DNA of 19,712 nucleotides from DASXTB01 sp036505615. GTDB lineage: Bacteria > Acidobacteriota > UBA6911 > JACQSX01. Under the pieces are notes generated by a model that saw only the letters and a list, made by a program, of their open reading frames with translations, had not been told where the DNA came from and ran no database searches. Made by a program: the position numbers and the translations under genes. Below, in pieces: positions 1 through 6,537 of this stretch. Within the stretch, counting starts at the first letter, position 1. Each line of letters starts with the position of its first letter. The stretch spans positions 1 to 19,712 of the forward strand of contig DASXTB010000357.1 in assembly GCA_036505615.1 (NCBI GenBank), in the 5' to 3' direction.

Positions 1-1423
1 TCCCTCTTAGTGCCGCTATACCCTCCTGCACCGCGGCTCGTGTTCGCGTCATGCAATCACGATGGCGCAGATTTGTGACTATAATCCCCTGCTGGCCCGA
101 GGAAGCATCGCGTGAAAGCGCGTCATAGATCGCCTGGCGCAAACCGTCGATTCCAGCTCCCGTCAATGCCGACACATGCAATTCAGCAAGCCGATAGTCT
201 GCGCCTCTCCTGGCCTCATAATGCGATTCTGCTGACCTGTCCACCCGCAGGCCGGCCGACCTTTGAAGGCCTTCGTTCCCCGCTTTGACGTGCAGCTCTT
301 GGTCGTTGACTTGCGACCTGCGACCTTCGACTTGCGACCTGCGATCTGCGACCTGCGACCTTCGACCTTCGACTTCCGACCTGCGACCCGCGACCTGCGA
401 CCTGTGATCTGCGATCTGCGGCTCAACCAGATCCATCTTGTTCCAAACCACAATCCCGCGCTGCTGATCCAACTTTGTCAGCAACACTTCGTCCTCTGTT
501 GTCAGAGTCTGGGATGAGTCCAGCACTACGAGCAAGACGTCGGCCTCCCCAGCCGCCTGGTGAGATCGTTCGATTCCGATTCTTTCTACTCTATCAACTG
601 ACGGCCGGATCCCGGCCGTATCGGTCAATCGCACTGGAATTCCATGGACGTGAATCGATTCGGTGATCGGATCGCGCGTCGTTCCTGGAATTTCCGTTAC
701 AATAGCGCGATCGGATTCCAGCAGGGCATTAAACAGGCTGGATTTTCCCACGTTTGGCCGGCCCACAATGGCCAGCCGGAATCCATCGTGGATAAACTTG
801 CCAAACTGATAGGTGGCTTCCATCTTTTCCAGTTCATCGCAGATAGCACTTAGTTTCTTAGATTGATCAGCGCGCGGAATTTCTCCCACGTCGTCTTCCA
901 CAAACTCCACCGCCGTTTCCAAAAACGAGATCACCTCTACCAACCGCTGCTTGAGCGGCTGGAGCGATAGCGACAATTTTCCTTCAAGCTGCTCGCGCGC
1001 CACGCGAGCTTGATATTCTGTTTGCGCGTTGACTAAGTCTCGAACGGCCTCTGCTTGCGCAAGGTCCATCTTGCCGTTGATGAAAGCGCGCAGGGTAAAC
1101 TCTCCAGGCTGAGCAAAGCGGGCGCCCAATACAAGCAGGCTCTCCAGAAGGCGGCCAGCCAGCACCGTGGATCCATGGCAGGAAATCTCGCACAGATCCT
1201 CGCCTGTGTATGAATGCGGTTGAGGAAAGTATTGCACCAGGCAGGTGTCGATCTTTTCGCAGGACTGTGGATCTTTTATGTCTACCAGGGTGGCATGGCG
1301 AGGCACGAAACTGTCTTTGTGTGCCAGCCTTTTTAAATAAGCCAGCGTGTCCGGCCCGCTGATGCGCACCACGGCGATAGCGGAACGCCCTGGGGGCGTA
1401 GCCAATGCAACTATTGTTTCCAT
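1..1423 (-). CDS. mnmE: tRNA modification GTPase MnmE (TrmE), C-terminus cut by window edge, with repeat insertion
   Basis: MnmE, with MnmG, installs the carboxymethylaminomethyl group on U34 of certain tRNAs in the cytoplasm. The ATG at 1423 opens METIVALATPPGRSAIAVVR, the usual N-terminal formyl-THF-binding domain, including the SYTGED and CHGS segments. The G domain shows the P-loop GRPNVGKS (740-763), the G2 region PGTTRD, DTAG (G3) and NKMD (G4, 431-442); a SALTGAGIDGL G5 segment follows near 140-172. G4 and G5 are normally about 20 residues apart but here about 80, because a stretch rich in RRSQVxG heptapeptides (DNA 308-419 plus diverged flank) is inserted without breaking the frame. 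The C-terminal CxGK motif would lie beyond position 1. It is the last gene of the rpmH-to-mnmE block, separated from khpB by a toxin-antitoxin pair. The identity is very secure; whether the inserted protein is functional cannot be seen. Confidence 0.96.
   Translation of the reverse strand, partial: METIVALATPPGRSAIAVVRISGPDTLAYLKRLAHKDSFVPRHATLVDIKDPQSCEKIDTCLVQYFPQPHSYTGEDLCEISCHGSTVLAGRLLESLLVLGARFAQPGEFTLRAFINGKMDLAQAEAVRDLVNAQTEYQARVAREQLEGKLSLSLQPLKQRLVEVISFLETAVEFVEDDVGEIPRADQSKKLSAICDELEKMEATYQFGKFIHDGFRLAIVGRPNVGKSSLFNALLESDRAIVTEIPGTTRDPITESIHVHGIPVRLTDTAGIRPSVDRVERIGIERSHQAAGEADVLLVVLDSSQTLTTEDEVLLTKLDQQRGIVVWNKMDLVEPQIADHRSQVAGRRSEVEGRRSQVADRRSQVEGRRSQVNDQELHVKAGNEGLQRSAGLRVDRSAESHYEARRGADYRLAELHVSALTGAGIDGLRQAIYDALSRDASSGQQGIIVTNLRHRDCMTRTRAAVQEGIAALRG
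308..419. repeat. Heptanucleotide tandem repeat, 16 units of GACCTGC type, inside mnmE
   Basis: Sixteen consecutive 7-bp units run without interruption, all of the form GAYYTKC with single-base variants (for example GACCTGC, GACCTTC, GACTTGC, GATCTGC). On the coding strand the unit is GCAGGTC. As 7 is not a multiple of 3, every reading frame yields the same cyclic heptapeptide (RRSQVxG/RKSKVxG) and no stop on either strand. A diverged unit may lie at 287-293. Confidence 0.95.
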
Positions 1424-1514
1424 ACGTCCAAGTGGCAAGTTAGCAGTAGCAAGAGTTACCAGTGACCGCCATGCCGAACTACTACTTTAAACTGCGGACT
1501 TGATGACTCGCAAT

Positions 1515-1563
1515 GACCCCAGTTTTCACCGCCGAGACGCAGAGTTCGCAGAGCTTGCGCAGA
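1515..1563. repeat. Fragment of a dispersed CACCGCxGAGxCxCAG-type repeat
   Basis: The gap between mnmE and vapC (1424-1581) has no gene. It contains a stretch starting TTTTCACCGCCGAGACGCAG with further GCAGAG copies, closely resembling the ends of the large palindrome at 5259-5906 (CTCACCGCAGAGGCACAG). This looks like a solo copy or remnant of the same dispersed element family. Only the resemblance is visible; boundaries are approximate. Confidence 0.5.
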
Positions 1564-1581
1564 GAAAGTAATTTGGGCGAG

Positions 1582-1974
1582 TTACCACAGTGTGTTTATT
1601 GCTCGGCAAGATCGAATGCGGCGGTCGGCAGTGACTAAAGTAAGGCCATAAGTTAAACAACTGGATGCCAGAAAGCGATCGACAGGGTCTCTGACCTCAA
1701 AATCCTCCAGATGAACGCTTAGCATCGCAACCTCATGGGTAAGTGCTGCACTCTCTACGGGGACCTCCTGGAGTGCTCTACGCAGCCACGTTACGGCATC
1801 CGGAAGTAATTGCAATCGGCCCCGGGCCGCCAACACGGACGCCTCCCAGGAAGATAAGGGTGATAACCAGAGTTGATTGGAAGGATCTTGCAAGGCCTTC
1901 GCAGCGCGAGTGGATAAACGATTTGGGTCAAGGAGGCTCCACAGCCAGACATGCGTGTCCAGGAGCAATCTCAT
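1582..1974 (-). CDS. vapC: PIN-domain ribonuclease toxin of a type II toxin-antitoxin system (VapC-like)
   Basis: A 130-residue PIN-domain protein, predicted to be a Mg-dependent RNase toxin neutralised by the antitoxin encoded just upstream. It begins MRLLLDTHVWLWSL; the family's acidic residues are visible as D6, E44 (SSWEAS), D96/D99 (RDPVDRFLA) and D117 (TADRRI), so the active site looks intact. The ATG at 1974 overlaps the antitoxin stop in an ATGA junction, the usual translational coupling in such pairs; an upstream in-frame start at 1992 is less likely because it would lie deeper inside the antitoxin gene. It is co-oriented with the ribosomal/YidC operon and lies 158 bp upstream of mnmE. 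RNA target unknown. Confidence 0.92.
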   Translation of the reverse strand: MRLLLDTHVWLWSLLDPNRLSTRAAKALQDPSNQLWLSPLSSWEASVLAARGRLQLLPDAVTWLRRALQEVPVESAALTHEVAMLSVHLEDFEVRDPVDRFLASSCLTYGLTLVTADRRIRSCRAINTLW

Positions 1975-2213
1975 CTGTGCTTTCCTTCCCATTCAGCCGC
2001 TCCAATCACTGGCTTTACTACGTTCCCCAAGATTTTCCCACTGCCCCGCATGCAACCCAGCCAGGAAGCTGGCCGTTCGGGTACCGGAGGCGGAATAACC
2101 TGGGCAATAGGCTCCCCTCGCTTGGTGACCAGCAACGGCTTTCCAGAGTCTCTGACCTCCTTGAGGATTTTCAGACAAGTAGCCTTGAACTTGGCAATTC
2201 CCATCTCTCTCAT
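1971..2213 (-). CDS. Phd/YefM-family antitoxin (VapB-like partner of the PIN toxin)
   Basis: An 80-residue antitoxin. The N-terminal part (IAKFKATCLKILKEV, then PLLVTKRGEPIAQVIPP) is the Phd/YefM DNA-binding fold; the C-terminal part (MRGSGKILGNVVKP ... EWEGK) matches the toxin-binding tail seen in Phd/YefM proteins paired with PIN toxins. Its stop overlaps the toxin ATG. The start is either ATG 2213 or ATG 2204. A palindromic operator and a plausible promoter lie immediately upstream, placing the transcription start close to 2213, so initiation may be leaderless. Autorepression by the antitoxin-toxin complex is expected from the family and fits the operator position. Confidence 0.9.
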   Translation of the reverse strand: MREMGIAKFKATCLKILKEVRDSGKPLLVTKRGEPIAQVIPPPVPERPASWLGCMRGSGKILGNVVKPVIGAAEWEGKHR

Positions 2214-2219
2214 TAGACG

Positions 2220-2248
2220 AACCTACCATAGTCATTGACTATGGTCAA
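2220..2248 (-). promoter_or_regulatory. Promoter with overlapping palindromic operator of the toxin-antitoxin pair
   Basis: A perfect inverted repeat, ACCATAGTCA, one base, TGACTATGGT (2225-2245), lies just upstream of the antitoxin. Reading on the minus strand, TTGACC (2248-2243) and TAGGTT (2225-2220) are 17 bp apart and the palindrome fills the spacer. This is the layout expected for an autoregulated toxin-antitoxin promoter. The -35 match is good, the -10 match modest. Confidence 0.7.
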
Positions 2249-2340
2249 TCGGTGATCTCACCACAAGCCCACTGAAGACGGCGGTGGAGTTTCTACATTT
2301 TTTCCAGGCAACACTGGTAATTCTTGCCCCTGATAACTTG

Positions 2341-2787
2341 TCACTTGGATGGCATTATGACCACGCGGCGGTTGTCGCCGAATCCCTGGCTTTCGGTCTT
2401 TACCTGAGGATCTTCGACCAGTGTCAGGTGGATGATGCGCCGTTCATTGGCGGGCATAGGCTGCAAGGGGAAGGGTCGCTGCGATGTTTTAACCTTCTCG
2501 GCGGCCTTCTTGGCCAGCAACTCCAATTCGTAGGATCGCAGCGCGCGAAAGTCGTTGCAATCCAGGACAACACGGGACGCGTCTCTTTCGCCATAAATCA
2601 GGTTGGCAAGATACTCGATTGAATAAAGGACTTTGGCGCCATTGGCAAGAAGAATACTGGCATCATCACCGTGAATGTCCAGGGTTTCCTGTGCGTCCTT
2701 GTCCTTCCAATCGACGGTTGCCTCTATCCCCAAACGCTCCAAAACTTTCTTGACAAAAGCCTCGACTTTTTCTTTTCGTTCCGGCAT
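2341..2787 (-). CDS. khpB: KH/R3H RNA-binding protein KhpB (Jag/SpoIIIJ-associated)
   Basis: A 148-residue single-stranded-nucleic-acid-binding protein of the Jag/KhpB family, regularly encoded after yidC. Residues about 5-70 form the type II KH-like domain (VEAFVKKVLERLGI ... GDDASILLANGAKVLYSIEYLANLI). Residues about 80-148 form the R3H domain, with the typical RxYE helix (RSYELELLAKKAAEKV) and the NERRIIH motif. The N-terminal Jag-N domain of Firmicutes homologues is absent, as in many shorter homologues. A GGGGTAGGGG Shine-Dalgarno-like stretch precedes ATG 2787, four bases after the yidC stop, so the two are surely co-transcribed. The family is linked to small-RNA binding and cell-envelope control; its exact role here is not shown. 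Confidence 0.93.
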   Translation of the reverse strand: MPERKEKVEAFVKKVLERLGIEATVDWKDKDAQETLDIHGDDASILLANGAKVLYSIEYLANLIYGERDASRVVLDCNDFRALRSYELELLAKKAAEKVKTSQRPFPLQPMPANERRIIHLTLVEDPQVKTESQGFGDNRRVVIMPSK

Positions 2788-2791
2788 ACCC

Positions 2792-4462
2792 CTACCCCTT
2801 TGCTCTGTTCAATTTCTTACGCTGCTTATCTGGCGCTTGTTCGTCGGGCATCCATTTCTCGGCCAGCTTCTGGAATCCTACGGCAAATAAATTACTGAAC
2901 AGGAAATAGACAACCAAGCCACTTGAAAATGTCAAGAACATCGCAGTAAAGACGATCGGCATCATCATCATCATGCGCGCCTGTGCCGGATCAGCAGAAG
3001 GCTGCGGTGTCATTTTCTGCTGCACCAGCATGCTCACGCCCATCAGGATGGGAGTCACATAGTAAGGATCCATCTTGGAGAGATCGTGGATCCACAGAAA
3101 GAAAGGCGCTCCACGCAGTTCCAGGGCCGCGTCCAGCATTCGGTAGAAAGCAAGCAGAAACGGCATTTGCAGCACCAGCGGCAGGCATCCTCCCAGGGGG
3201 TTGACGCCATGCTCCTTGTAAAGAGCCATAATTTCGACGTTCATTTCCTGGCGCTTTGGATCGGTGCGTTTATACTTCTTATAACGGTCCTGTATGGATC
3301 GCATTTTGGGCTGGAGCGCCTGCATCTTCTTCATCGAAACCATCTGCTTGTATCGAATAGGAAAGAGAGCCAGGCTGATCAGAAATGTGAGCACAATAAT
3401 GGCTACACCCCAATTGCGCACAAATCTATGAATGTACTTTAAAGAGAGCAGGAGCGGCTTCACCAGGAAAGAAAACCAGCCATAATTAATGATTCCGACT
3501 AACCCCGGCTTGAGTGAGTTTAAGACATCGTAATCCTTTGGACCAAGGTAGAGCTTGACCGGTTTGGCATCAACAGGGCAATGAATCTGATAGTAGGGAA
3601 CAAAGCTATCTTTGCCCGCGTTGCCTTTTTGCTTTATATCGAAGCGATTTACCTGCAGCCAGGCAAACTGATCCTCTGGGATCGCAACCACGGCGAAATA
3701 CTTTGTATCAAAACCCGCCCAGTAAACAGAAGTGAACGCTCGATTCTTCCCTTTGGGAAAAGCATCACGCTCCACCGAGCCGTCTCCTACACTGGCCACC
3801 ACTTCCCGCTGCTGAAAATCTGATTCCGTCTCTCCTGCTTCAGTTCCAATGTCGGGACCCAGCAATAAGGCGACGCCTTGTTGCTGCCCGTTCGACCACA
3901 GGCGAGCGGAGACTTCGACGAGATAACGGTCAGCGTAAAACTTCAAGCTCTTTTGAACCTGCAGTTGGGCATCCCGATACTCGAAAGACAAGCTGATGGG
4001 CGGCACGAGATGGTCTTGAGCGGGACCGCCGGCAATGCGAGCTTCGAAGACTCCTTGGTTGACACGCTGTCCTATTGCCGGGTCCCTGGGAACTTCCAGA
4101 GCAAGGGGAGCCGCGACATCTGGCGGGAACTTCTGTGGAATCAACTCCAGGGCGTTGCCGGATTTACTCTGGTATCGTTTGAGCTCAAAGCTTTTTAAAA
4201 CCGCTCCCTGGGTATTTACAACAGCCCGGTAATCATCGTTTTCGATCACGAGATCCCGCCGTGTCCCGGAAGTCTGGGGGAGTGGACCCGGTTCAGGGGC
4301 AGGCGGCTGAAGTTTCGCTGCTGGTGCCGGATTTGCCGGCACGGAAATTGCCGGCGCCGCACGCTGAGGTCGCACGGGTGGATACAACTTTTGCAGCAGG
4401 TACTGCGTGACCAACAGGATGGCCATTGAAAGGACGACGGCAACAAGCAATCTTTTCTCCAT
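2792..4462 (-). CDS. yidC: Membrane protein insertase YidC
   Basis: A 556-residue inner-membrane insertase that integrates and folds membrane proteins, alone or with Sec. Residues about 4-24 are the N-terminal transmembrane anchor typical of Gram-negative YidC. A Pro/Ala-rich linker follows, then the large periplasmic beta domain (about 60-320). The conserved insertase core begins near residue 325 with the NYGWFSFLVKPLL region, followed by transmembrane helix LTFLISLALFPIRYKQM, whose Arg is the conserved groove residue, a charged cytoplasmic loop (MQALQPKMRSIQDRYK), and GGCLPLVLQMPFLLAFYRML. A basic tail (QRKKLNRAKG) ends the protein. It starts directly after the yidD stop with no gap, and khpB follows after four bases. 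Full length, with no visible defect. Confidence 0.97.
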   Translation of the reverse strand: MEKRLLVAVVLSMAILLVTQYLLQKLYPPVRPQRAAPAISVPANPAPAAKLQPPAPEPGPLPQTSGTRRDLVIENDDYRAVVNTQGAVLKSFELKRYQSKSGNALELIPQKFPPDVAAPLALEVPRDPAIGQRVNQGVFEARIAGGPAQDHLVPPISLSFEYRDAQLQVQKSLKFYADRYLVEVSARLWSNGQQQGVALLLGPDIGTEAGETESDFQQREVVASVGDGSVERDAFPKGKNRAFTSVYWAGFDTKYFAVVAIPEDQFAWLQVNRFDIKQKGNAGKDSFVPYYQIHCPVDAKPVKLYLGPKDYDVLNSLKPGLVGIINYGWFSFLVKPLLLSLKYIHRFVRNWGVAIIVLTFLISLALFPIRYKQMVSMKKMQALQPKMRSIQDRYKKYKRTDPKRQEMNVEIMALYKEHGVNPLGGCLPLVLQMPFLLAFYRMLDAALELRGAPFFLWIHDLSKMDPYYVTPILMGVSMLVQQKMTPQPSADPAQARMMMMMPIVFTAMFLTFSSGLVVYFLFSNLFAVGFQKLAEKWMPDEQAPDKQRKKLNRAKG

Positions 4463-4684
4463 TTATGTCACCGGATCGTAACCACCGCGCGAGAAGGGAT
4501 GGCAGCGAAGTAGTCGCTTTAGGCCTAGGTACGTCCCACGAATGACGCCCTTTCTTTCAACTGCTTCATAAAAATATTCGGAACAAGTCGGGACAAAACG
4601 GCAAGAAGGCGGCAACAGAGGAGAAATATGGCGCTTATACCATCTAAGGACAAGAAGGACGGCTCTCTCTGTCATTGGCGACAT
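4463..4684 (-). CDS. yidD: Membrane protein insertion efficiency factor YidD
   Basis: A 73-residue protein of the YidD family, a small membrane-associated factor that aids YidC-dependent insertion. It carries the family signature LLRWYKRHISPLLPPSCRF, then PTCSEYFYEAVERKGVIRG and the terminal RLLRCHPFSRGGYDPV. The basic amphipathic N-terminus and the three Cys residues are as usual. Its ATG shares one base with the rnpA stop (TGATG), and its TAA abuts the yidC ATG, so translation is likely coupled through the block. Confidence 0.96.
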   Translation of the reverse strand: MSPMTERAVLLVLRWYKRHISPLLPPSCRFVPTCSEYFYEAVERKGVIRGTYLGLKRLLRCHPFSRGGYDPVT

Positions 4685-5040
4685 CAGTCAGACCTGCCGA
4701 GGCGCTTCAGGGCACCTGCAAACTCATCGCGCAATAGCGCAAAATCCATTTGGTCAGCTTTCTTTCGCGCGTTGATCACAAGATCCATCGGCGGCTTGCT
4801 CGTTGGTTTGTCGCGCCGAAAAATTTCACGCAACCGGCGTTTCACCCGATTTCGAACGGCTGCTTTTCCGATCTTTCTGGAAACCGTGACTCCCAGGCGA
4901 TAGTAATCCAAGTCATTAGTCATGGCGTAGAGGACGAAACTGCGCGAGTGAATCTTTCTGCCCTTTTCGTATACCGCTAGAAATTCCCGGCGCTTTGCGA
5001 TGCGCTCCCGCCTGGGGAGCCGCTCGGAACCTCTAGACAC
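4684..5040 (-). CDS. rnpA: Ribonuclease P protein component RnpA
   Basis: A 118-residue basic protein subunit of RNase P, which helps the RNA subunit process the 5' ends of tRNA precursors. The family signature RNRVKRRLREIFRR (the RNR motif) is clear, preceded by RLGVTVSRKIGKAAV and an N-terminal RLPRRERIAKRREF segment. The predicted start is GTG at 5040, overlapping the last codons of rpmH by eight bases; this overlap is common in bacteria with this gene order. A later start inside the gene would remove part of the conserved N-terminus. Confidence 0.95.
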   Translation of the reverse strand: MSRGSERLPRRERIAKRREFLAVYEKGRKIHSRSFVLYAMTNDLDYYRLGVTVSRKIGKAAVRNRVKRRLREIFRRDKPTSKPPMDLVINARKKADQMDFALLRDEFAGALKRLGRSD

Positions 5041-5173
5041 TGACCGTCAGCCTCTTACGTCGCTTGGCTCTTCTTCGTTTCAAAACGTCCTGCCCCCCTT
5101 TACTCGACATGCGTTCCCGGAAACCGTGCGTTTTTGCGCGCCGTCTCCGATTGGGCTGAAAGGTGCGCTTCAT
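5033..5173 (-). CDS. rpmH: 50S ribosomal protein L34
   Basis: A 46-residue protein of the large ribosomal subunit. The reverse strand from ATG 5173 reads MKRTFQPNRRRRAKTHGFRE, then RMSSKGGQDVLKRRRAKRRK and RLTVSV, stopping at TAG 5035-5033. This is the classic L34 sequence: KRTFQPNxRRRxxxHGFRxRM, then GxxVLxxRRxKGRxxL (here RRAKRRKRL). An AGGAG ribosome-binding site (5188-5184) lies about ten bases upstream. It is the first gene of the rpmH-rnpA-yidD-yidC-khpB-mnmE block. No dnaA is visible upstream; a large palindromic element lies there instead. Confidence 0.97.
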   Translation of the reverse strand: MKRTFQPNRRRRAKTHGFRERMSSKGGQDVLKRRRAKRRKRLTVSV

Positions 5174-5206
5174 AGGTCGCGTACTCCTGATTTTTCGAAA
5201 ACACCA

Positions 5207-5236
5207 ATATTAGCCGTCGCTTTGCCGGAGTGTCAA
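5207..5236 (-). promoter_or_regulatory. rpmH: Sigma70-like promoter of the rpmH operon
   Basis: On the minus strand TTGACA (5236-5231, a perfect -35) is followed after 18 bp by TAATAT (5212-5207, four of six matches to TATAAT). The ATG of rpmH lies about 34 bp further on, after an AGGAG site. This fits a strong constitutive promoter for a ribosomal protein operon. Confidence 0.75.
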
Positions 5237-5258
5237 ACTCCCATTTTTTCGCCCGTTG

Positions 5259-5906
5259 GCTCGGATTATTCACAGACACTCACCGCAGAGGCACAGCGCG
5301 GCGTAGCCGCAACCCAATATGGGCAGCGAGGATGTCAGTCCGCACAAGGAGACGCCGAAGGCGTCATAGAGTGTAGCCGGGGGCAGAGCCCGCCTCAGGC
5401 GGGCGGCGCCCCCGGTCTGCGACACCCATCCAGGGGATGCACCCTGAAGGGGTGCGACACGAAGCGTGGAAGTATTTTTTTAGGGGAAGGCCGGCTCGGG
5501 TCAATCACCGGGAAAATTTGTTGCACCCCTGCATGCTGCCTGCTTTGGATAGGTTCTTGCCAACCAGGGGCCGCCGCCCGCCTAAGGCGGGCTCTGCCCC
5601 CGGTTGACTTCACCCAATATTGACCCCCGCACCCTGTAAGGTTGCAACAAAATTTCCCCGATGATTGACCCGAACCGGTCTTCCCCAAAAAATATTTTCC
5701 CAATTCGTATGGCACCCTTTCAGGTGCATACTCTTTGTGGGTGTCGAAGACCGGGGGCGCCGCGCAAAAAAGCGCGCTCTGCCCCCGGCTATGCTCTATG
5801 ACGCCTTCGGCGTCTCCGATCTGCGGCTTGCGATCCTCGCTGCCAATTTGGGTTGCGGCCCTGCCGCGCTGTGTCTCTGCGGTGAGTGTCTGTGAATAAT
5901 CCGAGC
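5259..5906. repeat. Giant imperfect palindrome (about 648 bp) with nested hairpins
   Basis: The left end GCTCGGATTATTCACAGACA (5259-5278) recurs inverted at the right end (5887-5906), and the arms stay alignable over most of about 300 bp to a centre near 5584. Nested inside are hairpins present in both arms: GACGCC-GAA-GGCGTC (5351-5365) and its counterpart with TTC loop (5800-5814); a CCGGGGGC...GCCCCCGG stem enclosing a smaller GC hairpin (5377-5415, again near 5757-5788, and a variant at the centre with GCCCGCC-TAA-GGCGGGC at 5576-5592); and GCACCCT-GAA-GGGGTGC (5439-5455) with GCACCC-TTTC-AGGTGC partner (5712-5727). Open frames on both strands encode near-identical conceptual peptides because of the symmetry, so I do not call them genes. 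No transposase is present. It is probably a dispersed structural element. Confidence 0.85.
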
Positions 5907-5952
5907 TCAAAATTCATGACGATTGGAACTGAGAACTAAAGCACTTCAATGA

Positions 5953-6474
5953 CTAGCTACCATCTTCAGGCAGGCAGTCCATCAGTGCATCCGACAAGGT
6001 CTTTCCCAACAGAAACAGAAGGCCTGTTTCCTCGCTGCCTAGTTCATGCATGTCGGAGTGAACTCCCAATTCATCAAGAAGAAACCGGATTAGATAAGGC
6101 TGAGAGAAGTCTTCAGAGTAGCGGAGGCGGCGTTCCAATAGTTTTCGCTCCATTTTTCCCAGTTGCTTCAGCCACTGGTGATTCTCTTCTAACTTCCTTT
6201 CCAGTGCCGCCATGGGGATGAGCGGAATACCCGAGGCGAACAAGGAGTCCATGATGCGAAAGATCGAGTAGGAAAGGAAGATGCCCCTGTCAGCTATGTC
6301 TCCCTGTTGAAGCAATAACTCGGCGACGAAAACAACCACCTCCGGCTGTTGCTCGGCAAAATGCCCGATTTCGCGGGTCAGGCGATAAACATCGTAATGC
6401 TCGATCTCGTCCCGCACATCCCGGATTGTTTTAGGGTCCAGCTCGTAGCGTTGAGGCAGCGACTTTTCTTTCAT
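5953..6474 (-). CDS. Hypothetical alpha-helical protein
   Basis: A 173-residue acidic, Leu/Glu-rich protein of unknown function; I do not recognise a family. It has no signal peptide or clear transmembrane helix. It begins MKEKSLPQRYELDPKTIRDVRDEI and continues with helical segments (REIGHFAEQQPEVVVFVAEL; ERKLEENHQWLKQLGKMERKLL). The middle part FLSYSIFRIMDSLFASGIPL is the most hydrophobic stretch. No strong Shine-Dalgarno precedes ATG 6474. It is divergent from the nucleotidyltransferase gene, with 63 bp between the starts that could hold both promoters. The length and amino-acid pattern look like a genuine gene. Confidence 0.72.
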   Translation of the reverse strand: MKEKSLPQRYELDPKTIRDVRDEIEHYDVYRLTREIGHFAEQQPEVVVFVAELLLQQGDIADRGIFLSYSIFRIMDSLFASGIPLIPMAALERKLEENHQWLKQLGKMERKLLERRLRYSEDFSQPYLIRFLLDELGVHSDMHELGSEETGLLFLLGKTLSDALMDCLPEDGS

Positions 6475-6537
6475 ACCGGAATGGCGTGTTTGCCGCTCCT
6501 TAGGGACGTTGTATCATGGTCTCCAAGATCAGGTGAT

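Noticed and set aside
308..419. CRISPR-like array
   Set aside because: Units are 7 bp with no spacers, and no cas genes are present.
163..453. Minus-strand open frame full of RRSQxxGRK repeats
   Set aside because: It is the alternative frame of the 7-bp array inside mnmE, where every frame stays open; the MnmE frame continues through the same DNA.
2284..2622. 112-codon plus-strand open frame
   Set aside because: Antisense to khpB with no recognisable features.
5000..5910. Long open frames on both strands across the palindrome (plus 5000-5623, minus 5395-5910)
   Set aside because: Both conceptual proteins are mirror products of the inverted repeat and the plus one also overlaps rpmH/rnpA antisense; no family, no ribosome-binding site.
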